DNA from: Allokutzneria sp. A3M-2-11 16
Lineage (GTDB): Bacteria; Actinomycetota; Actinomycetes; Mycobacteriales; Pseudonocardiaceae
Length of the DNA: 64,000 nucleotides
Direction of reading: 5' to 3'
Assembly: GCF_024213555.1 (NCBI RefSeq)
Contig: NZ_JANAVO010000008.1
Span: forward strand, 124,001 to 188,000
A program made the translations under genes and the position numbers. Shown in pieces: positions 23,927 through 34,427 of this stretch. The number at the start of each line of letters is the position of its first letter. The stretch's first letter is position 1. Below the pieces are notes generated by a model. The model made no database searches and was not told the DNA's origin. It saw only the letters and a program-made list of their open reading frames with translations.

Positions 23927-24565
23927 TGCCCTTCCACGAGTACGTCCTGCGCAACGCGCACCGGATCATGTTCCTTGCGGCACAACACGTTCAGCTGGTG
24001 TTGCTGAGCGTCGCGGTCGCCACGGCGATCGGCGTGGGCCTCGCACTGGCCACCGAACGCGCGCCCCGCCTGAGGTCCTGGCTGTTGTCCACCACCGGTG
24101 TCCTGCTCACGATGCCGTCCTTCGCGCTGTTCGGCCTGCTCGTGCCAGTGCTCGGGCTCGGGCTGGGGCCCGCCGTGGTGGCGCTGACGGTGTACGCGAT
24201 CTTCCCGATCCTGCGCAACACCGTGACCGGGCTGGAGACCGTGACGCCCGCGGTCGTCGACGCGGCCAAGGGGATGGGCATGCGCTCCGGGCAGCGGCTG
24301 CGCATGGTCCGGCTTCCCCTGGCGTGGCCGGTGATCCTCAACGGCATCCGGGTCTCCACGATCATGCTGGTGGCCATCGCGGCGATCGGCGCGGCCGTGC
24401 GCGGCCCCGGCCTCGGAGAGCTGATCTTCCGCGGTCTCGCCCGGATCGGCGGGGCCAACGCGCTCAACGAGGCGCTGAGCGGGGTGCTCGGCATCGTCGT
24501 CGTCGCGCTCCTGCTCGACCTGTCCTTCGTCCTCATCGGACGCCTGACCACCCCGCGAGGTCTCC

Positions 24566-24573
<8 letters not shown>
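23926..24573 (+). CDS. Quaternary-amine (glycine betaine/choline-type) ABC permease 1
   Basis: The protein has 215 residues with 5-6 membrane helices. The family EAA-like cytoplasmic loop is seen as VVDAAKGMGMRSGQRLRMVR, and LPLAWPVILNGIRVSTIML follows, as in OpuCB/OpuBB/YehW permeases. It pairs with a second permease (25522-26271), an ATPase and a lipoprotein in the same operon. The ATG shares a base with the hydrolase stop. Confidence 0.9.
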
Positions 24574-25521
<948 letters not shown>

Positions 25522-25525
<4 letters not shown>

Positions 25526-26271
25526 GCACCAGGGACGAGGTCGCGAACGCCACCGGGGAGGCGAAGAGCTGGGTGCTGCCGGTGATCGCGGCAGCGCTCG
25601 TCGTCATCGTGTTCGCCTCCATCAACGCCCGCGAGCTGGACTCGATCGAGGCGCGGCTGCTCTCCGGAGAGGAGATCCTCGCGCGGGTCGGTGAACACCT
25701 CCGGCTCGTCGCGATCTCCACTGTCGCCGTCATCCTCCTCGCGGTCCCGCTCGGCGTGCTGCTGAGCAGACCCGGCATGCGGCTGCTCGGAGCGCCCGTG
25801 CTGGCCGTGGCCAACGCGGGGCAGGCGATCCCGTCGATCGGAATCCTCGTGCTGCTCGCCATCCTGTTCGGCGTCGGCATCTGGATGGCGGTCATCTCGC
25901 TCGTGCTGTACGCGCTGCTTCCCGTGCTGCGCAACACGATGGTCGGCCTCAAACAGGTGGACCGGGCGCTCATCGACGCGGGGCGCGGCATGGGGATGAG
26001 CGCGCGCCAGGTCCTGGTGACGATCGAACTGCCACTGGCGGTTCCCGTGATGCTCGCGGGCATCCGGGTCGCCCTGATCCTCAACGTCGGCGTCGCCACC
26101 CTCGCGACCTACACCAACGCGGGCGGGCTGGGCTCGCTCATCGAGAGCGGCATCGTCTTCAACCGCATGCCCGTCGTGCTGGCGGGCAGCATCCTCACCG
26201 TGGCGCTCGCCCTGTCCGTCGACTGGCTCGCCGGGGTGTGCGAACGCGGCCTCCGCCCACGCGGAATCTGA
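25522..26271 (+). CDS. Quaternary-amine ABC permease 2
   Basis: The protein has 249 residues. An N-terminal helix is followed by an external segment and five to six TMs. The cytoplasmic coupling loop is LIDAGRGMGMSARQVLVTIE and the end LPLAVPVMLAGIRVALILNV parallels permease 1. The two permeases probably form a heterodimer as in OpuC-type systems. GTG 25522 overlaps the ATPase stop (GTGA). Confidence 0.9.
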
Positions 26272-26282
26272 GAGGAACCCTT

Positions 26283-27248
26283 ATGCGTCAACGACTTCGG
26301 CTGTCGATCGTGGTCGTGCTGGCCGCGTCGGTGCTCAGCGGCTGCGTCCTCGGCCAGGCTCCCGGCAGCGTCGCCCACCCTGGCTCCCTCGCCGAGCGGG
26401 GTTCCCTGGCGGGGGCGAGTATCACCGTGGGCTCGAAGGAGTTCACCGAGCAGCTCGTGCTGTGCGAGATCACCGCCAAGGCGCTGGAATCCGTTGGTGC
26501 CAAGGTGACACGGTCCTGCGGCATGTCGGGGACGGGCAGCGTGCGCTCCGCATTGCTCAGCGGTGACATCGACATGTACTGGGAGTACACCGGAACCGGC
26601 TGGGTGACCCATCTCGGGAAGACGACGCCGATCGCCGACCCGCGTGCGCAGTTCGAAGCCGTCGCACGCGGTGACCTCGAAGCCAACGGTGTGCGGTGGC
26701 TCGATCCCGCGCCCGCCAACAACACCTACGCCATCGCCGTGAGCAAGGAGAAGGCGGCGGAGCTGAGGGTGCGGACCATTAGCGACTACGCGGCGCTCGC
26801 CAGGGCCGACCCGGCCAAGGTGTCCTTCTGTGCCGCGGCGGAGTTCTTCGGCCGGGACGACGGGTGGCCCGGATTGGAGCGCAGCTACGGTTTCGTACTG
26901 CCCAGGGCGCAGAAAGCCGAACTCGCGCTGGGAGCCGTGCCGAACTCCATCGACACCGCCAACCCTTGCACTTTCGGCGAGGTTTTCGCCACGGACGGCC
27001 GGATCGAAGCGCTCGGGCTCACCGTGCTCGACGACGACAAGAAGCACTTCACCCCGTTCAACCCGTCGCTGACCGTCCGCCGTCAGGTCGCTGAGAAGCA
27101 CCCGGCGTTGGCCGCGATCATGGCGCCGATCACCCAGGCTGTCGACGACGCGACCATGCGCAAGCTCAACGCGGGTGTGGACGTCGAGGGGCTGACGGAG
27201 GAAGAGGTGGCCCACGACTGGTTGGTGCGGAAGGGTTTCATCCGATGA
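26283..27248 (+). CDS. Quaternary-amine ABC substrate-binding lipoprotein (OpuAC/ProX-type)
   Basis: The protein has 321 residues. The lipobox LSGC (Cys near residue 21) follows a hydrophobic signal, so it should be a surface lipoprotein. ITVGSKEFTEQLVLCEI and DIDMYWEYTGTGW are hallmarks of the glycine betaine/choline/carnitine-binding class; the Tyr/Trp residues form the aromatic cage in relatives. Which ligand is bound here is not determined. AGAGGAA precedes the ATG. The end overlaps the nitrilase start by 4 nt (ATGA). Confidence 0.92.
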   Translation: MRQRLRLSIVVVLAASVLSGCVLGQAPGSVAHPGSLAERGSLAGASITVGSKEFTEQLVLCEITAKALESVGAKVTRSCGMSGTGSVRSALLSGDIDMYWEYTGTGWVTHLGKTTPIADPRAQFEAVARGDLEANGVRWLDPAPANNTYAIAVSKEKAAELRVRTISDYAALARADPAKVSFCAAAEFFGRDDGWPGLERSYGFVLPRAQKAELALGAVPNSIDTANPCTFGEVFATDGRIEALGLTVLDDDKKHFTPFNPSLTVRRQVAEKHPALAAIMAPITQAVDDATMRKLNAGVDVEGLTEEEVAHDWLVRKGFIR

Positions 27249-28048
27249 CAGGGTTCCGCGTCGCGCTGCTCCAGACCGATCCCGTGCTCGGGATGGTCGA
27301 GCACAACGTGGCCGAGCTGCACGCGGGCCTGCGCCGAGTGCCGGATGTCGATCTCGCCGTTGCGGCCGAACTCGCCGTCCACGGCTACCACATCGACTCG
27401 AATCCCTTGTCCGCCAAAGAGCTTGTCGATCTCGGCGAGCACGGACCCGCTGTCGTTGTCGGGTTCGCTGAGGCCAGTGAAGGCGGTCAGCCCTACAACA
27501 GCGCGGCCGTCATCGATCGCACCGACGTGGTCGTGCAGCGCAAGCTTTACCTCGTGCAGTACCGGGGCTGGCGCGAGCGCGACCAGTTCCGGCCGGGCGA
27601 TCGCCTTGACTGCCACGAGGTTCGCGGCGCCAAGATCGCCGTGCTGGTCTGCAACGACCTGTGGCAGCCCGCGTTGCCCTGGCTGGCCGCGCACTCCGGC
27701 GCGGAGGTCCTGGTCGTGATCGCCAACAGCATGCACAGCGATGCTTCCCCGCCCGCGCAACGGGTCTGGGATGTGTTGATCACCCATGCGGCCGTTGCCC
27801 TCCAGTCCTACGTGGTGTTCGTCAACCGCTGTGGAACGGAGCTCGGACAGAGCTTCTGGGGTGGTTCGCGGGTGGTCGGGCCGGACGGTGAGGTGATCGC
27901 CGAGCTCGGTGCCGAGCCGGGGATCGCAGTGGCCGAGATCGACCTGGAAGGGCTCCGGGAGCTTCGCCGGGAATGGCCGCTGCTGAGGGATTCCGGCTTC
28001 GACCTGATCGCGACGGAGACCGCGCGTCGCGTCACCGTGGTCGGGTGA
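27245..28048 (+). CDS. Carbon-nitrogen hydrolase (nitrilase superfamily)
   Basis: The protein has 267 residues. The catalytic triad is visible: Glu in AAELAVHGYH, Lys in VVQRKLYLVQYRGW and Cys in AVLVCNDLWQPALP. The family hydrolyses amides, carbamoyl groups or nitriles in the cytoplasm. Placement directly after the importer genes, with a 4-nt overlap, suggests that it opens a C-N bond in the imported compound (inference). Wobble positions carry visibly more T from here to about 31.6 kb than in the flanks. Confidence 0.88.
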   Translation: MTGFRVALLQTDPVLGMVEHNVAELHAGLRRVPDVDLAVAAELAVHGYHIDSNPLSAKELVDLGEHGPAVVVGFAEASEGGQPYNSAAVIDRTDVVVQRKLYLVQYRGWRERDQFRPGDRLDCHEVRGAKIAVLVCNDLWQPALPWLAAHSGAEVLVVIANSMHSDASPPAQRVWDVLITHAAVALQSYVVFVNRCGTELGQSFWGGSRVVGPDGEVIAELGAEPGIAVAEIDLEGLRELRREWPLLRDSGFDLIATETARRVTVVG

Positions 28049-28052
28049 TCGC

Positions 28053-28877
28053 GTGTTCGACTGCCATGTGCACGCGGCCCCCGATGTGCTCGACCGCATC
28101 GGCGAAGACGTCGATGTCCTTGACCACTACTGGAAATCCGAGTTTGACGGCTTCGTGCTCAAGGGGCACTACGAGTCCACGGTGGGCCGTGCGCGGGCGC
28201 TGGCCAGGATGTCCGGGATGAACGTCGTCGGCGGTGTCACGCTCAACCAGGCGGCAGGAGGGATCAACCCCGCGAGCGCGGCCGCTGCGCTGATCGCTGG
28301 TGGACGAGTGGTGTGGATGCCGACTGCCGACGCGCACACGCAGGAGACCGCTGGGCTGCCCCGGTTGTGCGATCGCGAGGACCGTCTCGAAAGGACAGTG
28401 TTCGCGGTGCCGCCTGTGGAGCCCGCTGCGGCTACTGCGGCAGAACAGGTTCTCGCGCTCATCGCTGATCACGACGCGGTTCTGGCCACCGGTCACCTCA
28501 GCGGCGCGGAGTGCGCGTGGCTGCTGGATCGGGCGAAGTACTACGGTATTCGGCGCGTTCTGCTCACCCACCCGTCCTACACGGTTCCCGGTCTCAATCC
28601 CGCACAGGTCAGGGAGCTGGCCGATGCCGGGGGCTTCGTCGAGATCACGGCGTACCAACTGCTGCATCAGCCCGGCTGTTCGGCCGAGATGCTTGCCGAG
28701 GTGGCGCGTGCGGCCGGGTCACGGCTGGTGTTGTCCTCCGATGCGGGCCAGCCGGACTCGCCTCCGCCGCCGGAGGCGCTTGGCCAACTCATCGACGCGC
28801 TCGCGCGTGCGGGAGTCGACCGGCGGACGCTCGCGGAGGCTGCTTCGACCGTGCCCGCCGAGCTGTTTCTCAACTGA
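28053..28877 (+). CDS. DUF6282-type metal-dependent amidohydrolase-like protein
   Basis: The protein has 274 residues starting at GTG 28053. Metal-site residues typical of TIM-barrel hydrolases are in order: FDCHVHAAPDV (His-x-His), VLKGHY (Lys-x-His), ATGHLSG (His), THPSYT (His) and LSSDAGQPD (Asp). I assign it to the DUF6282/amidohydrolase-like group from the motif set; the reaction is unknown. It follows the nitrilase by 4 nt, so the two probably act in sequence on one substrate. Confidence 0.75.
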   Translation: MFDCHVHAAPDVLDRIGEDVDVLDHYWKSEFDGFVLKGHYESTVGRARALARMSGMNVVGGVTLNQAAGGINPASAAAALIAGGRVVWMPTADAHTQETAGLPRLCDREDRLERTVFAVPPVEPAAATAAEQVLALIADHDAVLATGHLSGAECAWLLDRAKYYGIRRVLLTHPSYTVPGLNPAQVRELADAGGFVEITAYQLLHQPGCSAEMLAEVARAAGSRLVLSSDAGQPDSPPPPEALGQLIDALARAGVDRRTLAEAASTVPAELFLN

Positions 28878-28890
28878 GGCAGGAGAATTC

Positions 28891-31689
28891 GTGTCCACGG
28901 ACTCGTTCGTCCGCACACTGCGGGCTGAGCTCGCGGGTGACGTGCTCGACGACGACGGCACCCGCGCCGCGTATGCCTGCGATGCCTCCAACCATCGCGT
29001 TCTTCCGCGCTGTGTGGTGCTGCCGCGGGATACCGAGGACGTTGTTCGTGTTGTCCAGCGTTGTGCCGAGGCTGGTGTTCCTCTGACATCGCGCGGCGCG
29101 GGCACCAACATCGCGGGCAACGCAATCGGTCCCGGCGTGGTGATGGACTTCAGCCGCCATTTGCGTGCGGTGCAACGGATCGATCCTGATGCGCGCACCG
29201 CGGTCGTCCAGCCCGGCGTTGTGCTCGACGACCTGCGGCGGCAGGCGGCCGTGCACGGGCTGACGTTCGGTGTCGATCCCTCTACGCACAGCCGATGCAC
29301 GCTCGGCGGGATGATCGGTACCAATGCGTGCGGCTCGCACTCCGTGGCGTGGGGGACCACTGCGGACAACGTCGAGTCGCTGGACGTGGTGCTGGCCGAT
29401 GGGACTTCGCTGACAATGTCCTCTGCTGGGCCTCTGGCGGAGCGCTTGACGGCGCTGAGGGATTCGTCGTTGGCGTTGATCCGTACCGAACTCGGTCGTT
29501 TTCCGCGGCAGATCTCGGGCTACGGCTTGCAGTACTTGTTGCCGGAGAAGGGATTTGACCTCGCTCGCGCCGTGGTCGGCAGCGAAGGTACATGTGCTGT
29601 CGTCACCAGTGCCACGGTCGGGCTTGTGGTGCCGCCGAAGGCGCGTGTGCTTGTCACTGTGGGCTTTCCCGATGCCGTAGCGGCTGCGGCTGCGGCACCA
29701 CGCCTGGCTGGCATGGGGACTTTGACGGTCGAAGGCATGGACGACGAGCTTGTGCGTGCCTTCGACAGCCGCCCGCGCCCTGGCGGTCGACCGGCGTTGC
29801 CGCCAGGGCGAGCATGGCTGCTGGTCGAGGTCGGCGGTGACGACCTCGACGAGGCGATGGATCGGGCCCGGCAGGTTTCCGACGTCGCGGGCGGAGCGAC
29901 AACCGTCGTCACGGATGTGTCGGATCAGGCGGCGTTCTGGCGTATCCGGGAGCAGGGCGCGGGCCTGGCCACGCGCACGGCGGACGGGCGGGAGACCTGG
30001 CCGGGTTGGGAGGATTCGGCTGTCCCACCCGAACACCTGGCCGCTTACCTCGGCGATTTCCGTGAGCTGCTGGGGCGATACGGCCGAGCTGGAGTTGTGT
30101 ACGGGCACTTCGGCGAGGGATGCGTGCACGTCCGCATCGACCACGACCTGCTCAGTCCTTCGGGTCGGGCCGACTATCGTTCGTTCCAGACCGACGCCGC
30201 GGATCTCGTTGTGGCACATGAAGGTTCGCTCTCCGGAGAGCACGGGGACGGCCGGGCCCGATCGGAGTTGCTGGCGCGGATGTACAGCGCGCCAATGCTG
30301 TCCGCGTTCGCCGCCTTCAAGCACGCGTTCGACCCCTCGGGGCTCTTCAATCCCGGTGTGCTCGTCGATCCCGCTCCGCTCGACGCGGATCTCCGTGTCG
30401 CGTTGAGCCGCCCGCACACCATTGATCTGGGCTTCGCCTACGAGAGCGATGGTGGCGATCTCGGCAAGGCGCTGCGCCGATGTGTGGGGGTCGGCGCGTG
30501 TCGTCGCACCGAGGGAGGCGGGATGTGCCCGTCCTTCCGCGCAACCCGCGACGAGCGGCACAGCACCCGTGGGCGTGCGCGCATCCTTTTCGAGATGCTG
30601 AACGGGCACATCGAGTCCGGGTGGAAGTCCGCCGATGTCGCCGAAGCGCTCGATATGTGCTTGGGCTGCAAGGCATGTAGGTCGGAGTGCCCCGTCACCG
30701 TCGACATGGCGACGTACAAGGCGGAGTTCCTGCACCAGCACCATCGCGGCCGAATCCGCCCCGCCAGCCACTACAGCATGGGGTGGCTTCCGTTGTGGCT
30801 CGCCGCCGGTCGGCTGATGCCTCGCGTCGCGAACGCTTTGCTGGCTTTGCCGGGCCTCAAGTGGTTGGGAGGCATCGACAAGCAGCGCGCGCTGCCCAGG
30901 CTGTCGACGCTGCGGTTGCGCCCATGGCTGCGTCGGCGTACGGCGTCGCGTGACGGGGAGGAGATCGTGCTGTGGATCGATTCCTTCACGTCGTCGTTCT
31001 CTCCGGAGGTCGTGATCGACGCGATCGCCGTGCTGGAGGCAGCCGGTTATCGCGTGCGGCCCTCCGCGCCCGGGTTGTGCTGTGGTCTCACGTGGATCTC
31101 CACCGGGCAGCTCGGTGTCGCGAAGCGGGTTCTGCGAAGGACTGTCCGCAAGCTCGATGGTCTTTCGGACGCTCGCCCGATCGTCGCTCTGGAGCCCAGT
31201 TGTGCCGTGGCCCTGCGTGCGGATCTGCCCGAACTCGTTGCGGGGCAAGGGGCTCGGCGCGTGGCTTCCCGCATCCGCACCCTGGCCGAGATGGTGCGCG
31301 GCCTGCCGTTCGCTGAACAGGAACCGATCACTGCCGTCACGCAGTTCCACTGCCACCAACGAGCCGTGCTCGGCACCGAGGCCGATCGCGAAGTGCTCTC
31401 GCGGGCCGGGGTGTCGCTCGACAGCGTGGAGGAGGGGTGTTGCGGCCTGGCAGGGAACTTCGGCTTCGAGAAGGGGCACTTCGAGGTGTCGAAGACGTGC
31501 GCTGAGCAGTCCTTCCTGCCGCACCTCGGAAACTCGGAGCTGGTCCTCGCGGACGGCTTCTCGTGCCGCTTGCAGATCGAGCAGTTCGGGGACCGGCGAC
31601 CGCTGCACCTCGCCCAGCTCCTGCGCCGACGCCTCGCCGAGGTTCCGCAGTCTTCAAGTACCACCAACCCGGCCCCTGGAAGTCGCTAA
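28891..31689 (+). CDS. FAD-linked dehydrogenase fused to 4Fe-4S/CCG electron-transfer domains (GlcD/GlpC-like, D-2-hydroxyacid type)
   Basis: The protein has 932 residues starting at GTG behind AGGAG. The N-terminal FAD_binding_4 domain has TSRGAGTNIAGNAIG and ACGSHSVAWG; the FAD-oxidase C-terminal domain has VVYGHFGEGCVHVRI and GEHGDGRARSELL. Ferredoxin motifs are CVGVGACRRTEGGGMCPSF and CLGCKACRSECPVTVDM, then two CCG-type segments (LCCGLTWISTG, GCCGLAGNFGFE). This matches long D-lactate/D-2-hydroxyglutarate dehydrogenases that pass electrons to the respiratory chain. The final residues and stop come from an inserted palindromic repeat (31641-31778), so the native C-terminus has been altered. 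Confidence 0.92.
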   Translation: MSTDSFVRTLRAELAGDVLDDDGTRAAYACDASNHRVLPRCVVLPRDTEDVVRVVQRCAEAGVPLTSRGAGTNIAGNAIGPGVVMDFSRHLRAVQRIDPDARTAVVQPGVVLDDLRRQAAVHGLTFGVDPSTHSRCTLGGMIGTNACGSHSVAWGTTADNVESLDVVLADGTSLTMSSAGPLAERLTALRDSSLALIRTELGRFPRQISGYGLQYLLPEKGFDLARAVVGSEGTCAVVTSATVGLVVPPKARVLVTVGFPDAVAAAAAAPRLAGMGTLTVEGMDDELVRAFDSRPRPGGRPALPPGRAWLLVEVGGDDLDEAMDRARQVSDVAGGATTVVTDVSDQAAFWRIREQGAGLATRTADGRETWPGWEDSAVPPEHLAAYLGDFRELLGRYGRAGVVYGHFGEGCVHVRIDHDLLSPSGRADYRSFQTDAADLVVAHEGSLSGEHGDGRARSELLARMYSAPMLSAFAAFKHAFDPSGLFNPGVLVDPAPLDADLRVALSRPHTIDLGFAYESDGGDLGKALRRCVGVGACRRTEGGGMCPSFRATRDERHSTRGRARILFEMLNGHIESGWKSADVAEALDMCLGCKACRSECPVTVDMATYKAEFLHQHHRGRIRPASHYSMGWLPLWLAAGRLMPRVANALLALPGLKWLGGIDKQRALPRLSTLRLRPWLRRRTASRDGEEIVLWIDSFTSSFSPEVVIDAIAVLEAAGYRVRPSAPGLCCGLTWISTGQLGVAKRVLRRTVRKLDGLSDARPIVALEPSCAVALRADLPELVAGQGARRVASRIRTLAEMVRGLPFAEQEPITAVTQFHCHQRAVLGTEADREVLSRAGVSLDSVEEGCCGLAGNFGFEKGHFEVSKTCAEQSFLPHLGNSELVLADGFSCRLQIEQFGDRRPLHLAQLLRRRLAEVPQSSSTTNPAPGSR

Positions 31690-31778
31690 CCACGGCAAAC
31701 CCCGGCCGCTGCTCGGGGGTTGGTAGCGGTTAGCGACGTTTTTCGGTGGGGTGGGGGGTACTTGAAGACTGCGGAACC
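31641..31778. repeat. GTCTTCAAGTAC-type inverted-repeat element, copy 3 (perfect termini)
   Basis: The outer arms at 31641-31662 and 31757-31778 are 22 nt long and perfectly complementary, sharing the core GTCTTCAAGTACC. An inner pair, GTCGCTAACC (31682-31691) with GGTTAGCGAC (31728-31737), is also perfect. The left arm overlaps the last 16 codons of the FAD/Fe-S dehydrogenase and provides its stop. This is the best-preserved copy of the family. Confidence 0.9.
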
Positions 31779-31834
31779 CCAGGCTGTGTGGTTCTGCGGT
31801 GGGGTTCTGCTGCGGGGTTCCGGTGGTTGTCTGG

Positions 31835-31874
31835 GACAGGGGTGGCCGATGCGGGAATATCGGCCACCCCTGTC
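31835..31874 (+). terminator. Strong 16-bp hairpin downstream of the catabolic operon
   Basis: GACAGGGGTGGCCGAT (31835-31850) pairs perfectly with 31859-31874 across an 8-nt loop. It lies 145 nt after the operon's last stop and 218 nt before the NB-ARC gene. No U-tract follows. It could be a terminator or a protein-binding palindrome. The rest of the 403-bp gap (31690-32092) holds repeat copy 3 and, near 32020-32030, an AT-rich GATAAAAA stretch that may be promoter DNA. Confidence 0.5.
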
Positions 31875-32092
31875 GCCCCCCAGTGCCACCGGCTCACGCC
31901 GATGAGCTCTCGGCCGCGGTGCGGGACACCCCCTGCGCCCCGTCCCCTCGTCCGCGACCGGCTCCACCAGCTTCCAGCGTGGCCGGAGTGCGTGCCAAGC
32001 CGTGGCGCTAAACTGGGACAGCGGGATAAAAAGGTGCCTCTGGCCTGCGATAACACCGTTCTTGGGGACGCCGGGGAGACGGAGGGACACGG

Positions 32093-34414
32093 GTGGATTC
32101 GCGGGCGTGGGCCGTGCGGCTGGCCGAGCGGTTCAGCGAGCTGAAGCAGCGGTCCGGGCGCAGCTACGACGTGCTGGCGAAGCGGGCCGGGATCAGCCGT
32201 TCGGTGCTGCACCGCTACTGCTCCGGCGCGGCCGTGCCCACGGAGTTCGGCTTCGCCGAGCGCTTCGCCAAGGTCTGCGGCGCCGACCGGGACGAGCTGA
32301 TCGAGCTGCACCGGATGTGGGTGCGGGCCAGCGGGGAGATCCCGGCGGACCCGGAACCGGTTCTCGCCCAGCCGCAGTTCGACGTGCCGCGCGTGGTCGA
32401 GGACTTCACCGGGCGCGAGACCGAGCTGAAGCGGCTGCTGGCCGCGCTGCCGGGGGAGTCCGCGCCGCTGGGCGGGTTGGTGATCAGCGCGCTGGACGGG
32501 ATGGGCGGCATCGGCAAGACCACCCTGGCCGTGCTCGCGGCGCACCGGATGCGCGAGCGTTTCCCCGACGGGCACCTGTTCATCGACCTGCACGCGCACA
32601 CCGAGGGACAGCAGCCGCTGAGCGCGGGTGCCGCTCTGGACCGGTTGCTGCGCGCGGTCGGCACGCCCGGCGAAGCCATCCCCGAGGACATCGACGAGCG
32701 GGCCGGGGCCTGGCGGGCGGCGATGGCGGGCCGCCGGGCGCTCGTGGTGCTGGACAACGCGATCGACTCCGCGCAGGTCCGGCCGCTGCTGCCGGGCAGC
32801 CCCACGTGCTTCGTGCTGATCACAAGCCGGCGCAGGCTGCTCGACCTCGAAGGCGTGCGCACGCTGACGCTGGACGTCCTCACGCCGGAGGAGGCCACGG
32901 CGCTGTTCACCACGGTCGCCGCGGTGCCGGACGGGGACCCCGTGCGCGAGGCGGTGCGACTGTGCGGATACCTGCCGCTGGCCATCCGGATCGCCGCGGC
33001 GCGTCTGCGCAGCCGTCCATCGTGGACAGTAGAACACCTGGTGCGGCGCCTGGGGAACGAGCACCGCAGGCTGGCCGAACTCCAGGTCGGTGACCGCAGC
33101 GTCGCCGCGACCTTTTCCTTGTCCTACAAGCTGCTCACGACCGAGCAGCAGTGGATGTTCCAGCTGCTGGGCCTCGCTCCCGGCGACGACATCGACGTGC
33201 TCCGGGCGGCGGCGCTCGCGCGGGTTCCCGACACGGTGGCGGAGGACCTGCTGGAATCGTTGGTCGACGCGCACCTGTTGCAGCAGCCCGCGCCCGGCCG
33301 CTACCAGTTCCACGACCTGGTCCGCGCGTACGCGGCCGACCGCGCCCGCGAGGAGATCCCCGTGGCAGAACGGGAACAGGCGCTCCGGCGGATGTTCGAG
33401 TTCTGCGTGCAGGGCGCCGTGCGCGCCGAGCGGCTGTTCAACCCGAACCGCTTGCCGTTGGCGCTGCCCGAGCCCAACGAGGAGGCCGGGCCATATCCGT
33501 TCGCGACTCCGGAAGAGGCTCTGGAGTGGTGTGAGACCGAGCGGGTCAACCTGGTCGCCTCAGCGCGCACGGCCGCCGCGGAGAACGTGCACCCCTACTC
33601 CTGGCAGCTGGCGTGGTCGCTCGGCGGTTACCTGTACCTGCGCAGCCACTGGTCCGACTCGATCGCGGTCTACGAGGCCGCGCTGGCCGCGACCTGGCGC
33701 AGCGGGGACCGCCTCGCGCAGAGCAGGATGAACTACGCGCTCGGCATCGTGTGGCGGCAGCTCGGCCGGTTCGACGAGTCCATCGCCGCCTGCGACCTCG
33801 CGCTGGCGGTGCAGCGCGCCGAAGGGATGGCGGCAGAGGAGGCGATGGCCCTCATCGGGCTCGCCGACGCCTACGCGGGCCTCGGGCGGATGGACGAGGC
33901 GATCGAGTGCAACCGGCGCGCCCTCGGTGCCTTCCGCGCGGAGGGCTACCCGTGGGGCGAGGCGCTCGCGTTGCTCGGGCTCGGTGACGCGACCCTGGCG
34001 CGCGGCGAGCTGACCGACGCCTCCGCGTACCTGAACCAGGCGATCCTGCTGGCGCACGCCCTGCACGACATCTACGCGGAGGGCCGGGCCGGTGGCAGGC
34101 TGACCGAAGTGTTGCTGCGCCAGGGAAACCCCGCTGAAGCCGTCTCGCGCGGACGGGGTTTCCTCGCGCTGCTCGAAGAGGTCGGTGATCCGTGGGAGAC
34201 CGCGAACGTGCTGTTCCACCTGGGACAGGCGTACGCGGCGCTCGGCGACACCGAGGCGGCGCAGAGGCACCTGCGCGGTGCCGAGGAGATCTTCGGGGAG
34301 CTGGGCGATTCGACCACCCGGGCCGTGCGGGAGTCGCTGCTGACGCTGGGCAAGACCCCACCACAACCCCGGAACCCGGCAGAGGCGTGCCGCCCCCACG
34401 ACGCCAGTTCCTGA
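32093..34414 (+). CDS. XRE-HTH / NB-ARC / TPR regulator (AfsR-like without BTAD)
   Basis: The protein has 773 residues with GTG behind GGAGG. Domains in order: XRE-like HTH (about 5-65, YDVLAKRAGISRSVLHRYC), NB-ARC STAND ATPase (P-loop GMGGIGKTTLAV near 140, Walker B ALVVLDNA, then CGYLPLAIRIAA), winged-helix region, and TPR repeats (about 480-760, e.g. YALGIVWRQLGRFDESIAAC). STAND proteins oligomerise on ligand binding; here the output should be DNA binding. It is a common type of regulator for secondary metabolism or defence in actinomycetes. No obvious target is adjacent. A 30-bp palindromic array follows the stop. Confidence 0.9.
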   Translation: MDSRAWAVRLAERFSELKQRSGRSYDVLAKRAGISRSVLHRYCSGAAVPTEFGFAERFAKVCGADRDELIELHRMWVRASGEIPADPEPVLAQPQFDVPRVVEDFTGRETELKRLLAALPGESAPLGGLVISALDGMGGIGKTTLAVLAAHRMRERFPDGHLFIDLHAHTEGQQPLSAGAALDRLLRAVGTPGEAIPEDIDERAGAWRAAMAGRRALVVLDNAIDSAQVRPLLPGSPTCFVLITSRRRLLDLEGVRTLTLDVLTPEEATALFTTVAAVPDGDPVREAVRLCGYLPLAIRIAAARLRSRPSWTVEHLVRRLGNEHRRLAELQVGDRSVAATFSLSYKLLTTEQQWMFQLLGLAPGDDIDVLRAAALARVPDTVAEDLLESLVDAHLLQQPAPGRYQFHDLVRAYAADRAREEIPVAEREQALRRMFEFCVQGAVRAERLFNPNRLPLALPEPNEEAGPYPFATPEEALEWCETERVNLVASARTAAAENVHPYSWQLAWSLGGYLYLRSHWSDSIAVYEAALAATWRSGDRLAQSRMNYALGIVWRQLGRFDESIAACDLALAVQRAEGMAAEEAMALIGLADAYAGLGRMDEAIECNRRALGAFRAEGYPWGEALALLGLGDATLARGELTDASAYLNQAILLAHALHDIYAEGRAGGRLTEVLLRQGNPAEAVSRGRGFLALLEEVGDPWETANVLFHLGQAYAALGDTEAAQRHLRGAEEIFGELGDSTTRAVRESLLTLGKTPPQPRNPAEACRPHDASS

Positions 34415-34427
34415 TCCCACACACATG

